A DNA stretch of 64,000 nt, taken from the NCBI RefSeq assembly GCF_013415845.1, contig NZ_CP058907.1, forward strand, positions 3,286,001 through 3,350,000, read 5' to 3'. The DNA comes from Rhodopseudomonas palustris (GTDB lineage Bacteria > Pseudomonadota > Alphaproteobacteria > Rhizobiales > Xanthobacteraceae). A model generated the notes under the pieces. That model saw nothing but the letters and a program-made list of their open reading frames with translations, had not been told where the DNA came from and ran no database searches. The translations under genes were made by a program, and so were the position numbers. Shown piece by piece: positions 45,600 through 54,914 of the stretch; position 1 is the stretch's first letter; the number at the start of each line of letters is the position of its first letter.

Positions 45600-46187
45600 A
45601 TGGCCATGGGCCGCCCCCGCGAATTCGATGTCGATGCAGCGCTCGACCTCGCTTTGCATGTGTTCTGGCGCAAGGGGTACGAAGGCACCTCGATGGCGGA
45701 CCTCACCGAGGCGATGGGTATCACCAAGCCGAGCCTGTATGCGGCGTTCGGCAACAAGGAAGAGCTGTTCCGCAAGGCGCTGGACCGCTACGTCGACGGG
45801 CCCGGCGGCTACTACCAGGCCGGCCTGCAGAAGCCGACCGCGCGCGAGGTGGTCGAGCACATCCTTCACGGCGCGGTCGATGCGATGACCGACCCGAGCA
45901 ACCCCGGCTGTCTGGCGGTACAGGGCGCGCTGTGTTGCGGCGAGGCAGCCGAGACCATCAAGCAGGAACTGGCTGCTCGCCGCGCCAAGACCGAGGACGA
46001 TCTGCGACTTCGCCTGGACCGGGCGATCACCGAAGGTGACCTACCGGCGCAAGCCGACGCCGGCGACCTGGCCCGCTACGTGTCGGCGATCCTGCAGGGC
46101 ATGGCGGTGCAGGCGGCTAGCGGCGCCCCAAGCGAGCAGCTGCACAAGCTCGCCGACATCGCCCTCCGAAACTGGCCACCCGTGTAG
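45600..46187 (+). CDS. TetR-family transcriptional regulator
   Basis: A 195-residue repressor. The helix-turn-helix spans MAMGRPREFDVDAALDLALHVFWRKGYEGTSMADLTEAMGITKPSLYAAFGNKEELFRKAL. The ligand domain contains a cysteine pair (NPGCLAVQGALCCGEAAE), possibly redox- or thiol-sensitive. ATG 45600 has GGAG nine bases upstream (45587-45590). It is divergent from the RND adaptor and probably represses both via the palindromes at 45516 and 45565. The inducer is unknown. Confidence 0.93.
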   Translation: MAMGRPREFDVDAALDLALHVFWRKGYEGTSMADLTEAMGITKPSLYAAFGNKEELFRKALDRYVDGPGGYYQAGLQKPTAREVVEHILHGAVDAMTDPSNPGCLAVQGALCCGEAAETIKQELAARRAKTEDDLRLRLDRAITEGDLPAQADAGDLARYVSAILQGMAVQAASGAPSEQLHKLADIALRNWPPV

Positions 46188-46318
46188 CGCCTCTGCCCGG
46201 TGGGCGTGACGCACGTTAGCGCTCACCGCAAACGTTTCGTTAACGATACAGCCACCCAAGTACCAACGTTGCGCGCAGTTGCTATCGCTTATTAGGAACT
46301 GCCGGCGATGTTGCATGC

Positions 46319-47485
46319 ATGCGCTTTCCGGTGTTGTCCCGCTTCCTGCATCCCGACCCGCGGATCCGCCGCGAGCTGGTCGAATTGCTCTACACCTCGC
46401 TGCCGCAGGTGATGGCAATCGGCGTGACATCGGTGACGGGCGCGTTGGCACTCACCCTGCTCGGAGACGATCCGGGCTATGCGGTGATTACGTTTTTCAT
46501 TCTGGTCACCGCTACCGCGCGGGTATTCTCGTTGATGCGGTACAAGGCGCGCGCGGCGCGGTTCACCGACGCCGATGTAGTGCGCTGGGAACGTCTGTAC
46601 GGCGCCGGCGCCACCGCTTTCGGCTTAGCACTCGGCGCGCTATCGTTCCGGGCGCTGCAGCTCGGCGATGCCCCCGGCGCGTGGATCGCATTCGGCTTGT
46701 CGATGTCGTATTGCGTCGGCATGGTGTCGCGCGCCGCGATCCGCCCGTGGATCATCCTCACCGCTGCAGCGGCTCTGCTGATGCCCACCATGATCGCCGG
46801 CCTGATGCGTCCTGAACTCGCGTACAAGATCGGCGCCGGCATGCTGGTGCTGTTCTGGCTGACGCTGCGCGAAGCCTCGAAGCATCTCAGCGCCGCCTTC
46901 ACCGAGCGTCTCGAGGCCAAGCACCGGCTGGCGCGGCAGGCCACGCATGACTTCCTCACCGACCTGCCGAACCGCGCCGGCTTCCTGCAGGCGCTGTCGG
47001 ACATGGCGGGCAACTTCACCGTGGTGGCGATCGATCTCGATGGCTTTAAGCCGATCAACGATCGACACGGTCACCACACCGGCGATGATCTGCTTCGCCA
47101 GGTCGCCGAGCGGCTGACCACTTGCGTCGGCGCCGACGGCATCGCCGCACGGTTCGGCGGCGACGAGTTCATGCTGCTGAAACCGGTCACCAGTGCCGAA
47201 CAGGGCCGCGACGAAGCGCTCGCGCTGGCGCGCAAAGCAGTGTTTGACCTGTCGATGCCGTATCTGCTGGCCGACCTGCCGGTGTGTATCGGCGCCAGCG
47301 CCGGCATCGCCGTCAGTCACGCCGCGCTGACCGGAGGCAACACCGCGCAATTGCTCGAGCGCGTCGACCGCGCGCTGTATGTCGCCAAACGCGCCGGCGG
47401 CGGCTGCGCCTGGGCCGACGGCGATATCGAACCATCCTGCTGCCCGCGCATTGCGCCGCTGGCAAAGGACTCCGCTGCGGCCTGA
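46319..47485 (+). CDS. GGDEF diguanylate cyclase with MASE-like membrane domain
   Basis: A 388-residue protein. About six helices in the first 190 residues (TSLPQVMAIGVTSVTGALALTLLG to IGAGMLVLFWLTL) form an integral sensor. The GGDEF domain follows (HDFLTDLPNRAGFLQAL, AIDLDGFKPINDRHGHHTGDDLL) with the catalytic loop RFGGDEF. Makes cyclic-di-GMP. The upstream gap (46188-46318) includes ACGTTTCGTTAACG near 46229, a possible promoter element. Second cyclase of the window; no EAL phosphodiesterase seen. Confidence 0.92.
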   Translation: MRFPVLSRFLHPDPRIRRELVELLYTSLPQVMAIGVTSVTGALALTLLGDDPGYAVITFFILVTATARVFSLMRYKARAARFTDADVVRWERLYGAGATAFGLALGALSFRALQLGDAPGAWIAFGLSMSYCVGMVSRAAIRPWIILTAAAALLMPTMIAGLMRPELAYKIGAGMLVLFWLTLREASKHLSAAFTERLEAKHRLARQATHDFLTDLPNRAGFLQALSDMAGNFTVVAIDLDGFKPINDRHGHHTGDDLLRQVAERLTTCVGADGIAARFGGDEFMLLKPVTSAEQGRDEALALARKAVFDLSMPYLLADLPVCIGASAGIAVSHAALTGGNTAQLLERVDRALYVAKRAGGGCAWADGDIEPSCCPRIAPLAKDSAAA

Positions 47486-47618
47486 CCGCGGTGCCCGCGG
47501 TAGCTACTCACCAGCCTCATCACGAGCTTCGTTTGCGCCAATTCAATGCGCGGCCTGTCGCCGCCGTGACATGTTGCGGCGTCATATTGTGCAGTTCATT
47601 GAAGTTGGAGTCACGGCC

Positions 47619-48605
47619 ATGAAGCAGCGAGTTCTCGGGAGCAGCGGGATCAGCGTCGGTGAGATCGGGCTCGGCTGCATGGGGATGTCGCCGGAATTCT
47701 ACGGCTCCTCGGACGACGCCTCGTCGCTGCGCACGCTGGAGCACGCCTATGCGAACGGCGTAACGCTGTATGACACAGCCGACATGTACGGCCGCGGTCA
47801 CAATGAGCAGTTACTGTCCTCGTTTCTGCGCGCGCATCCGGACGTGCGCATCGCCAGCAAATTCGGCATCGTCCGTCAGGACAATGTGCTGGAGCGCACG
47901 ATCGATAACTCGCCGGAATACATCGTGCAGGCTTGCGATGCCTCGTTGAAGCGGCTCGGCGTCGAGACGATCGACCTGTATTACGTGCACCGCATCGACA
48001 CCAACCGGCCGATAGAGGAGACCATCGGCACGATGGCGCGGCTGGTGACAGCCGGCAAAGTCCGCGCACTCGGGATCTCGGAATGCTCGGCCACGACGCT
48101 GCGCCGGGCACATGCGGTGCATCCAATCGCGGCGGTGCAGAGCGAGTACAGCCTGTGGACCCGCGATCCGGAAGCCGAAGTGCTGCCGGCGTGCAACGAG
48201 CTCGGCATTGCATTCGTGGCCTATTCGCCGCTCGGCCGGGGCATGCTGACCGGTGCGATCAACAGTTCCGACAGCTTCGAAGCCAACGACTACCGCCGCC
48301 GCTCGCCGCGGTTCGTCGGCGACAATCTCGATGCCAATCTAAAGCTGGTGGACAAGATCCGGCAGCTCGCGGCCACAAAAGGCTGTACGCCGGCGCAGCT
48401 TGCGATCGCGTGGCTACTGCACCAGAGCGATCGGATCATTCCGATCCCGGGAACACGGCGGATTGCGACGCTGGATGAGAACCTCGGCGCGTCCGAGGTG
48501 TCGCTGAGCGCGGATGATCTTGCGGCCATCCGCGACGCGTTACCGGCCGGCGCTGCCGTGGGCGCGCGCTATCCGGAGAGCGCGCTGGCCGGGCTCAATG
48601 GCTGA
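47619..48605 (+). CDS. Aldo/keto reductase
   Basis: A 328-residue NADPH-dependent reductase with TIM-barrel landmarks. The catalytic tetrad is visible as Asp and Tyr in TLYDTADMYGRGHNE, Lys in RIASKFG and His in LYYVHRID. The coenzyme tail includes IPIPGTRRIATLDENLGA. The group (AKR13-like/Tas-like) reduces aldehydes and ketones. ATG 47619 has GGAG eight bases upstream; the longer frame upstream overlaps the cyclase and was dropped. Substrate unknown. Confidence 0.92.
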   Translation: MKQRVLGSSGISVGEIGLGCMGMSPEFYGSSDDASSLRTLEHAYANGVTLYDTADMYGRGHNEQLLSSFLRAHPDVRIASKFGIVRQDNVLERTIDNSPEYIVQACDASLKRLGVETIDLYYVHRIDTNRPIEETIGTMARLVTAGKVRALGISECSATTLRRAHAVHPIAAVQSEYSLWTRDPEAEVLPACNELGIAFVAYSPLGRGMLTGAINSSDSFEANDYRRRSPRFVGDNLDANLKLVDKIRQLAATKGCTPAQLAIAWLLHQSDRIIPIPGTRRIATLDENLGASEVSLSADDLAAIRDALPAGAAVGARYPESALAGLNG

Positions 48606-48626
48606 GCCCGCCCCGCCCAAGTGGTA

Positions 48627-49037
48627 TTAGGTCTTCGGCTTTGCCGCCGGCTTGTCGGCGAAGCCGTTGTAGCAGGCGAGCCGCTCGTCCTCTTCCTTAA
48701 GCAGGCGACAATCCGCCGCAGCCTTGGCAGGCTTGGCTTTAGCGCCCGCCTTGGTCGCTTTCGGCTTCGGCGGGTAGATAGCGTCGAAGCATTCGAGCCG
48801 CTCCTTGGTGGCGTCCTCGATCTCGAGGCAAGCCTTCATCTGATCTGCGACCGAGGGCTTCGCCGCCGTGTTCTTGGCAGCCTTGTGACCCTTCGGCTTG
48901 ATCTGCACCAGCGGCTGATCGCCGACCATCGGCGTCCCATTGGTGGCGGCCGTCGCATTGCTTGCGGCCGGTGCGTTGCTCTGCGCAAACGCCGCGCTCG
49001 ACACGAGCAGCGCGGCAAGTACCATGATCGTTCTCAT
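48627..49037 (-). CDS. Secreted Ala/Lys-rich protein with four-cysteine pattern, 136 aa
   Basis: Signal peptide MRTIMVLAALLVSSAAFAQS is followed by an Ala/Asn/Thr linker and two similar cysteine units: KACLEIEDATKERLECFDAIYPP and DCRLLKEEDERLACYNGFAD, each with the form C-x-x-x-(E/K)-(D/E)-(A/D)-x-(K/E)-R-L-x-C-(F/Y). The unit probably makes a small disulfide-held helical hairpin. GGGGA lies before ATG 49037. Function unknown. The 22-base gap to the reductase suggests convergent ends. Confidence 0.75.
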   Translation of the reverse strand: MRTIMVLAALLVSSAAFAQSNAPAASNATAATNGTPMVGDQPLVQIKPKGHKAAKNTAAKPSVADQMKACLEIEDATKERLECFDAIYPPKPKATKAGAKAKPAKAAADCRLLKEEDERLACYNGFADKPAAKPKT

Positions 49038-49263
49038 CGAAATCCCCGTCCCTTGCCCCGTACCACACGCGGCTGGCCGCCGCCCGCGGCGATGATCGTC
49101 AGACCGGAGCCGTCCTCCGCCGTCAAGCGCGCCGGCTGCCGCAGCCCTGGTCCGTCCACGGCCCAGCACGGCGTTGCGATTGCGGCGGCTTTTGGGCAAG
49201 CCCACCCGGCTCCACAATTGCCGCGGCTGGCCAGATCGCCACCGAAGCGTTACAGCAGCACCG

Positions 49264-49500
49264 ATGAAATGGATGCTGATCGCCCTCGCCGTCCTGCTCC
49301 CGGTCGCTGCCGGAGCAGAACCGCGCAAGCCTGCGGCTCCGGCCGTGCGGAACGAGACCAGTAGCTTGGCGGCGCGCCCTGTCGGATCAGGGCGCAATCC
49401 ATGTGCGGCATTCGGTCCCGGTTTCGTGCAGGTCGAAGGCAGCTCCACCTGCGTCAAACTCGGTGGCGGCATCAGCGTCGGTGCCGGCGCCCGCCGCTGA
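49264..49500 (+). CDS. Small exported protein with rhizobial porin N-terminal signature, 78 aa
   Basis: Signal peptide MKWMLIALAVLLPVAAGAEP is followed by NPCAAFGPGFVQVEGSSTCVKLGGGISVGAGARR. The C-x(3)-GPGF-x(6)-T-C-x-K-x-GG pattern is the N-terminal motif of Rhizobiales outer-membrane porins (Porin_2), but the barrel is absent. Either a stand-alone mini-protein or a truncated porin. The stop at 49498-49500 is clean. No Shine-Dalgarno is obvious. Confidence 0.65.
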   Translation: MKWMLIALAVLLPVAAGAEPRKPAAPAVRNETSSLAARPVGSGRNPCAAFGPGFVQVEGSSTCVKLGGGISVGAGARR

Positions 49501-49545
49501 CCCTCGGAGCCGTCCGTACTGGAACCCACCGGCCAATACCGGATT

Positions 49546-50196
49546 ATGGGTCCTATGACGTTTTTACGACGAGTTCCCGCACAACGGTCATCGGCCGCAC
49601 CGCATCCGGCTCTCCGCTTCGCTCCGCTCGCCGGACTGACGCTGATGCTGGCCGCCCCTGGGCTCGCGATCCAGTTCGGGCTGCTGCCGTTCGAATACCG
49701 GATGGGCGCGCTGATCGTGGTGTCGGCGCTGTGTATCGGGCTGTGCCTATGGGCCGGCTTTTCGTTCACCGAGCTTGGCTTCGGCCGGCCGCATCAATGG
49801 CGGCACTGGCTTGGGGCGATCGCGGTCACCAGCCTGATCTCAGGGATCATGTTGCTACAGACCCGGCTGTTCAGCTTCGACGCCAAGCCACCGGCCTGGC
49901 TCAGCTTCGCACCGTTCTACGTGCTGGTGTCGAGCCCGTGCCAGGAAGTCGTGTGCCGCTCGATTCCGAAGCTGATCACCGACCGTATGCAGCACGGCGG
50001 CTGGGCCTACGTGCTGTATTCGGCAGCGCTGTTCTCGCTGATCCACCTTTGCTACGGCGATCCAGCGCTGCTGCTCAACACCTTCCTGCTCGGCGTGGTG
50101 TGGGGCTTCGTGTACTGGCGCACATTGAACATCTGGCCGCTGATCGCGTCCCACGCCGCCGTCGGCACCCTCGCCTTCGCGCTTGGGCTTGCCTGA
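49546..50196 (+). CDS. CPBP/Abi-family membrane protein (CAAX-protease fold)
   Basis: A 216-residue membrane protein with about six helices. The family's first motif EExxxR appears as QEVVCR (within SSPCQEVVCRS), with Gln in place of the first Glu. Motif two reads FSLIHL, and SHAAVG is near the end. CPBP proteins are intramembrane proteases or bacteriocin-immunity-like proteins. Loss of the first Glu may weaken or change activity. ATG 49546 fits; an ATG three codons on is possible. It ends ten bases from the kup stop on the opposite strand. Confidence 0.78.
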   Translation: MGPMTFLRRVPAQRSSAAPHPALRFAPLAGLTLMLAAPGLAIQFGLLPFEYRMGALIVVSALCIGLCLWAGFSFTELGFGRPHQWRHWLGAIAVTSLISGIMLLQTRLFSFDAKPPAWLSFAPFYVLVSSPCQEVVCRSIPKLITDRMQHGGWAYVLYSAALFSLIHLCYGDPALLLNTFLLGVVWGFVYWRTLNIWPLIASHAAVGTLAFALGLA

Positions 50197-50205
50197 TCGG
50201 CGTCG

Positions 50206-52068
50206 TCAAATCTCGAGCTGCGTCCCGAGTTCGACCACGCGGTCGGTCGGAATCTTGAAGAAGGTCGTCGCGCGCGTCGCGTTGAGCGTCATGAAGGTGA
50301 AGAGCCGCTCGCGCCACAGCGCCATGCCTGGATTGAGGCTCGGCACATAGGTTTCGCGGCTCAGGAAGAACGAGGTCGACATCATGTTGAACTCGTGTCC
50401 GAACTGTTTGCACAGCGACAGCGCAGCCGGCACGTCCGGCGTCTGCATGAAGCCGTAGCGGATGATCAGGCGATGGAAGCCGTCGCCGATATCGGTCATG
50501 TGCACGCGCTCGCTGTCCGGCACATACGGCGTTTCGGCGGTACTCACCGTGGTCAGAATGACGCGCTGATGGACAGTCTGATTGTGCTTCAGATTGTGCA
50601 GCAGCGCCGGCGGCACGCCGTCGGTCGCGGCGGTGAGAAACACCGCGGTGCCACGGGCCCGCGACACGTTCGGTCCCAGTGCCCGCAACACCACGTCGAG
50701 CGGCACCGCCTGCTTCTTCAGCTGTTTACGCACCAGCGCCCGCCCACGACGCCAGGTCGTCAGCACCGTGAACGAGATGAAGCCGATGAACAGCGGGAAC
50801 CAGCCGCCCTGCGCGACCTTGATGATGTTGGCGGCGAAGAACGCGAAGTCGAGCAGCAGCAACGTGCCGATCACCACCGCGACCACGACCGGGTGCCACC
50901 GCCACAGCAATGCGGCGACGAACGACACCAGGATGGTGTCGATCATCATCGTGCCGGTCACCGCGATGCCGTAGGCCGCGGCGAGGTTGCTCGACGACTG
51001 GAAGCCCACCACCAGCGCCATCACCGCAAAGTACAGCGTCCAGTTGGTGAACGGCACGTAGATCTGGCCGGCCTCCTCGCCAGAAGTGTGGACGATCGTC
51101 ATCCGCGGCAGCAGGCCGAGCTGGATCGCCTGCCGCGCCACCGAGTAGGCGCCGGAGATCACCGCCTGCGACGCGATCACCGTGGCGAGCGTCGCGAGCG
51201 CGACCATCGGCACCACCATCCATTCCGGCCCGAGCCGGAAGAACGGGTTCTGGATCGCGCTCGGATCGTGGATCAGCAGCGCGCCCTGACCGAAATAGTT
51301 CAGCAGCAGCGCCGGCAGTACCAGGCCGAACCACGCCAGCCGGATCGGGAAGCGGCCGAAGTGGCCCATGTCTGTGTACAGCGCCTCACCGCCGGTGACG
51401 GCGAGCACCACCGAGCCGAGTGCGTAGAAGCTCATCAGCGGATGGCGGAATACGAATTCGATCGCGAAGGTCGGGCTGATCGCCTCGAGCACTTCGGGTG
51501 CATGCACGATGTTGGCGATGCCGAGCAAGGCCAGCGTCAGGAACCACATGCACATGACGGGGCCGAACAGCCGCCCGACCAGACCTGTGCCGCGCGACTG
51601 GATCGCGAACAGCAACGTCAGCACCACCGCCGTGATCGGCACCACATAGGCCTTGAGATCCGGCGTGACGACTTCGAGGCCTTCCACGGCGCTGAGCACC
51701 GAGATCGCCGGCGTAATCATGCTGTCGCCGTAGAACAGCGCGGCGGCGATCACGCCCAGCATCATCAGCGGATAATGCACGCGCCGGCCGCGCGTCAGTT
51801 CGGTCACCAGCGCCAGCAACGCGAGGCTGCCGCCCTCGCCGTGGTTGTCGGCACGCATGATGACGATGACGTACTTCACCGTCACCAGCAGCATCACGGT
51901 CCAGAACACCAGCGACAGCACGCCGAAGATGTTGTCCGGCGTCACCGGAATCGGGTGGTGACCGGCGAAGGTTTCCTTCAGGGCGTAGAGCGGGCTGGTG
52001 CCGATGTCGCCGAACACCACTCCGATGGCACTGACCAGGAGGCCGATGCCCTTCTTCTGCTGGCTCAT
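50206..52068 (-). CDS. kup: KUP-family potassium uptake protein (second copy)
   Basis: A 620-residue K+ symporter. The start reads [34 protein letters not shown], then [16 protein letters not shown] and [22 protein letters not shown]. The C-terminal soluble domain ends [17 protein letters not shown], close to the end of the first copy (FKIPTGRAVEVGMQITV). The two kup genes are about 10 kb apart and differ enough to be old paralogues. A FixK/FNR-like site lies about 160 bases upstream of this copy. Confidence 0.95.
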   Translation of the reverse strand: MSQQKKGIGLLVSAIGVVFGDIGTSPLYALKETFAGHHPIPVTPDNIFGVLSLVFWTVMLLVTVKYVIVIMRADNHGEGGSLALLALVTELTRGRRVHYPLMMLGVIAAALFYGDSMITPAISVLSAVEGLEVVTPDLKAYVVPITAVVLTLLFAIQSRGTGLVGRLFGPVMCMWFLTLALLGIANIVHAPEVLEAISPTFAIEFVFRHPLMSFYALGSVVLAVTGGEALYTDMGHFGRFPIRLAWFGLVLPALLLNYFGQGALLIHDPSAIQNPFFRLGPEWMVVPMVALATLATVIASQAVISGAYSVARQAIQLGLLPRMTIVHTSGEEAGQIYVPFTNWTLYFAVMALVVGFQSSSNLAAAYGIAVTGTMMIDTILVSFVAALLWRWHPVVVAVVIGTLLLLDFAFFAANIIKVAQGGWFPLFIGFISFTVLTTWRRGRALVRKQLKKQAVPLDVVLRALGPNVSRARGTAVFLTAATDGVPPALLHNLKHNQTVHQRVILTTVSTAETPYVPDSERVHMTDIGDGFHRLIIRYGFMQTPDVPAALSLCKQFGHEFNMMSTSFFLSRETYVPSLNPGMALWRERLFTFMTLNATRATTFFKIPTDRVVELGTQLEI

Positions 52069-52230
52069 TGCCTATCCTCGGGCCGCCTGGGCGGACGCAA
52101 TGGACGCCGAGCGCAGCATCCGCCGCGCGGGCGCCGCAGCCGGGCCATGAGCCGGCGCGACGCGCCGATGCCCCCGGGGCAGCACTCGAAATCGGTCCCG
52201 CGTCTGTTGCATGAAGGCTACGCCCTTTGA

Positions 52231-52244
52231 TTGACCTGGATCAG
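52231..52244. promoter_or_regulatory. FixK/FNR-like site upstream of kup
   Basis: TTGACCTGGATCAG matches the TTGA-N6-TCA(A/G) pattern of CRP/FNR-family sites (one mismatch). It lies in the 260-base gap between the second kup gene (start 52068) and the Sel1-repeat gene. It would link this K+ transporter to oxygen status, which is plausible in this group but unproven. The rest of the gap holds no gene. Confidence 0.3.
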
Positions 52245-52328
52245 GGGCGCGCGGCGCCGACGCTCCAGGACGTGGTCGAGTGTGTGTTGATTCGGTTGAA
52301 GTCAGTCAGGCGTGGCTGCGTCGATTGC

Positions 52329-53168
52329 CTAGAAGCATAGGTTTGTCACCATGTTTCCGCGCTTGTCCTTAAGCACATAGGGGCAATCGCTCCGCTTCAG
52401 CGCGGCCTTGGCGTCTGCGTTGCCGAGCGCGGCAGCCTTTTCGTAGTATGCCTTGGCAGCGTCACTGTCCTTCGGGCCGCCTCGACCCGCTTGGGCAAAC
52501 GCCCCCATCTGCATCAAGGCGCCGGGGTGGCCCTGCCCCGCCGCCTTTTCAAACAGAGCTCGCGCGCCAGCGTCGTCTTTCGGACCTCCGACGCCGTCAG
52601 CGAGCATCAGGCCGAGCTGATACTGGGCCTCGGCGTTACTCTCCGCGCCCTTGGTAAGCAAGGCTCGGGTTTTGACGGGGTCGGACGACGCCCCGCCGCC
52701 GAGCGCGGCGAGATTGCTGATGCCGCGCGGATTGCCGGCGGCCGCGGCACGCTCCAGGAGCTGCCGAGCTTTGGCGTCATCTTTTGTCAGACCGGCGCCA
52801 GTCGCATAAGCAACGCCGAGTTCGACCATGGCCGCGCTCGAGCCCTTGTCCGCGGCCTTGCGGTAAGCAGCCAGCGCCTCGGCGGTCTGGCCGCCGGTCG
52901 CATAGGCACGGCCAAGCGCGTACATCGCCCGGCGCGATCCGGCGGAGGCGACGCGGCAGTATTTGATCGCGGTAGCAACGTCGCCGGGCGCAATCTGGGT
53001 CACGCCTTTCACATCGGCCGGCTTGTCGGGATCTGCCGGATCAGCAGCAATCCGATCGCACAACACCAGATCGGCCGACTGCGCATGTGCGGAGGTGATC
53101 GCGCCCCCAAGTAACAGCGCGAGCAGGACAGCCGATCCGCCGGCGGCCCACGATCTCGTCATCATCAT
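52329..53168 (-). CDS. Exported Sel1-repeat (TPR-like) protein
   Basis: A 279-residue periplasmic protein. The signal peptide is TRSWAAGGSAVLLALLLGGAITSAHAQ. Several 36-residue Sel1 repeats follow, such as RAMYALGRAYATGGQTAEALAAYRKAADKGSSAAMVELGVAYATGAG and QYQLGLMLADGVGGPKDDAGARALFEKAAGQGHPGALMQMGAFAQ. Sel1 arrays form helical scaffolds for protein contacts, often in stress or cell-surface signalling. It ends in a C-terminal cysteine pair region (SDCPYVLKDKRGNMVTNLCF). Role unknown. Confidence 0.88.
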   Translation of the reverse strand: MMMTRSWAAGGSAVLLALLLGGAITSAHAQSADLVLCDRIAADPADPDKPADVKGVTQIAPGDVATAIKYCRVASAGSRRAMYALGRAYATGGQTAEALAAYRKAADKGSSAAMVELGVAYATGAGLTKDDAKARQLLERAAAAGNPRGISNLAALGGGASSDPVKTRALLTKGAESNAEAQYQLGLMLADGVGGPKDDAGARALFEKAAGQGHPGALMQMGAFAQAGRGGPKDSDAAKAYYEKAAALGNADAKAALKRSDCPYVLKDKRGNMVTNLCF

Positions 53169-53465
53169 TCATCCCCAAACATGCAGGCCACGCCGGGCCC
53201 CGGCAAGCAGCCTTCGGCCGCCGCGGGCAGCCTCGATCGGCCGCAATCTAGCCAATCCCCACACAGGTTTAAACTGACCTGAGGCGACAAAGGACTGTGG
53301 AGGAGACGGGCGAGCCGCCGAAAACCGACTTGCCGCAGCCATCAGGATGGGCATCGGCGGCCCGCTCTTTCGCCTGCGTCGGCCGCCGGATCAGGCCATA
53401 GGCATCGCGGAACCAATGCGGTTGCGCGTCGTTCAAACCGGCAGTCTCAGCCAAGGATCAACGTA

Positions 53466-53639
53466 ATGACGATTTTGAAATGGGCGCTGATCTTTCTGGT
53501 AGTTTCGATCATCGCCGGCATCTTCGGATTCACCGGCATTTCCGCCGCGTCTGCCGACATCGCGCGGATTCTGTTCTACATCTTCGTCGTGATTTTCGTC
53601 GTGCTGCTGATTCTTGGATTCACGATCTTCAGAGCCTAA
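53466..53639 (+). CDS. DUF1328 (UPF0391/YtjA) small membrane protein, 57 aa
   Basis: Two hydrophobic helices joined by [16 protein letters not shown]: the N-terminal [17 protein letters not shown] and C-terminal [19 protein letters not shown]. This is the DUF1328 pattern common in proteobacteria, often near stress or envelope genes. AAGGA lies eight bases before the ATG at 53466. A strong TTCG hairpin follows the stop. Confidence 0.92.
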   Translation: MTILKWALIFLVVSIIAGIFGFTGISAASADIARILFYIFVVIFVVLLILGFTIFRA

Positions 53640-53651
53640 TCAGTACGCAGC

Positions 53652-53673
53652 GCCCTGCGCTTCGGCGCAGGGC
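53652..53673 (+). terminator. Hairpin with TTCG loop after DUF1328 gene
   Basis: GCCCTGCGC and GCGCAGGGC are perfect nine-base arms around TTCG, starting 13 bases after the stop. A T-run is lacking (TGCCATG follows), so it is a stable 3' end or a weak terminator. Confidence 0.6.
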
Positions 53674-53814
53674 TGCCATGATGTGCTCCCTGTTTGATCT
53701 GCCGCAAACGGTGGTCGGCCACCTTCGACCAAGGTCCGGTTCGCGTCGCCGATATTCAATATTGCAATGCAACATCGGCTCCACTAGGTAAACGCACTCA
53801 ACCCGGGGCCGTCG

Positions 53815-54111
53815 ATGAGCGAAGACTGGAATACCAAATACGGCGTGCGGCGCGTGCGACGCGACCCGCCGACTCTTGAGGAAGCGATCTTTGCGGCGGC
53901 CGGCATCACCGACGACGTCGACTCGCAGGCGGAAATTGCCGCGTCCCTGATGGGGATGCCGATCGAAGCCGTGCTGAAGGAAGTTCGGAAGTCGGCCCGT
54001 GCCTCGGCACGGACGTCGCGGGTGATCACCGGCGAACAGGGCTTCCAGCGCTCTGTGGTGGTCGAGCGTCGGGTGTCGCGCCGAATCGTCGGAAACGACA
54101 AGCGGATCTGA
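53815..54111 (+). CDS. Hypothetical protein, 98 aa
   Basis: A small soluble protein: MSEDWNTKYGVRRVRRDPPT at the start, then a helical middle (LEEAIFAAAGITDDVDSQAEIAASLMGMPIEAVLKEVRKSAR) and a basic C-terminus (VVVERRVSRRIVGNDKRI). The middle looks like a short DNA- or protein-binding helical pair. I recall similar proteins in Bradyrhizobium genomes without function. The bidirectional terminator at 54175 closes the gene. Confidence 0.7.
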   Translation: MSEDWNTKYGVRRVRRDPPTLEEAIFAAAGITDDVDSQAEIAASLMGMPIEAVLKEVRKSARASARTSRVITGEQGFQRSVVVERRVSRRIVGNDKRI

Positions 54112-54174
54112 CCGCCTTCGCGCTCCCCTCTTCGAGCGAGCCACTCTTCCAAAACTAGACCTCTTCCAAAAAAG

Positions 54175-54212
54175 AACGCCGCGAGCTCACCAGCGCGCGG
54201 CGTTGTTGTTTT
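54175..54212. terminator. Bidirectional intrinsic terminator
   Basis: AACGCCGCG (54175-54183) pairs with CGCGGCGTT (54196-54204). GTTGTTTT follows on the plus strand and, read from the minus strand, TTCTTTTTT follows. It therefore serves both the plus-strand gene ending at 54111 and the minus-strand gene ending at 54229. Confidence 0.85.
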
Positions 54213-54228
54213 GAGGCCGTTCGGACCG

Positions 54229-54852
54229 TCAGGCCGCGCGATTGAAGCCCGACATTCTCAGAAACAGGTTCCAGCACGCCTGATTGAAGGAGATCAGCGC
54301 ATTGGCCGCGCCGCCCGGAATGTCGATCGAGCGCGAGGGCGCGATCGTGTCAGCCTCGTGCTGGAGATCGATCGTGCCGGTCGACTCGCCCTGACGGAAG
54401 GTCAGGTGCGCGCCGAACTTGTTAGCGAGCGCGCGCATCGCTTGGTTCTGCGAGCCGGTGGTGATCCGCAGCTTCTCGTAGCCGAGCGAGCGTGCGACCT
54501 CCATCAGCTGCTTGAACAGAATGCTGCCGATGCCCTTGCGGCGCAGATGGCTTTCCACGCTGAAGGCGATTTCGGGAAGCGAGTCGATGTGCAGATCGGG
54601 CTGATGCAGCTCAGCAGCCGCATGCACGGAGCCGTCTTCCGCAAAGAATGCGATAATAATGGTGCCGTCGCCGCCGCACTTCATGGCGTAGCGATCGATG
54701 AAGCCTTCGTCGGCGAAGCCGTTGAAGCGATCGCGCCGGCTTTCGGCGTCGAGGCGCAACAGGTGATCCCGCAGCAGCGGCAGCTCTTGATTGATCAGGG
54801 ATCGGATCGTCCCTTTTGAGCCGGTGAGATCGGCGATGAGAGCGTCGTGCAT
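54229..54852 (-). CDS. GNAT-family N-acetyltransferase
   Basis: A 207-residue acyltransferase. The acetyl-CoA loop reads VESHLRRKGIGSILFKQLMEVARSLGYEKLRITTGSQNQAMRALANKFGAHL. The N-terminal part has LRLDAESRRDRFNGFADEGFIDRYA, typical of the pat-like group of alphaproteobacterial GNATs. GGAGAGAAGACTT upstream of ATG 54852 is a strong ribosome site. A palindrome (54915) in its promoter region may be an operator. Substrate unknown. Confidence 0.88.
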   Translation of the reverse strand: MHDALIADLTGSKGTIRSLINQELPLLRDHLLRLDAESRRDRFNGFADEGFIDRYAMKCGGDGTIIIAFFAEDGSVHAAAELHQPDLHIDSLPEIAFSVESHLRRKGIGSILFKQLMEVARSLGYEKLRITTGSQNQAMRALANKFGAHLTFRQGESTGTIDLQHEADTIAPSRSIDIPGGAANALISFNQACWNLFLRMSGFNRAA

Positions 54853-54914
54853 AAGTCTTCTCTCCTCTCGGGATGACCCTCAAGGAGGCGTTCTCTTCCC
54901 TAGACAGAAGTCAT

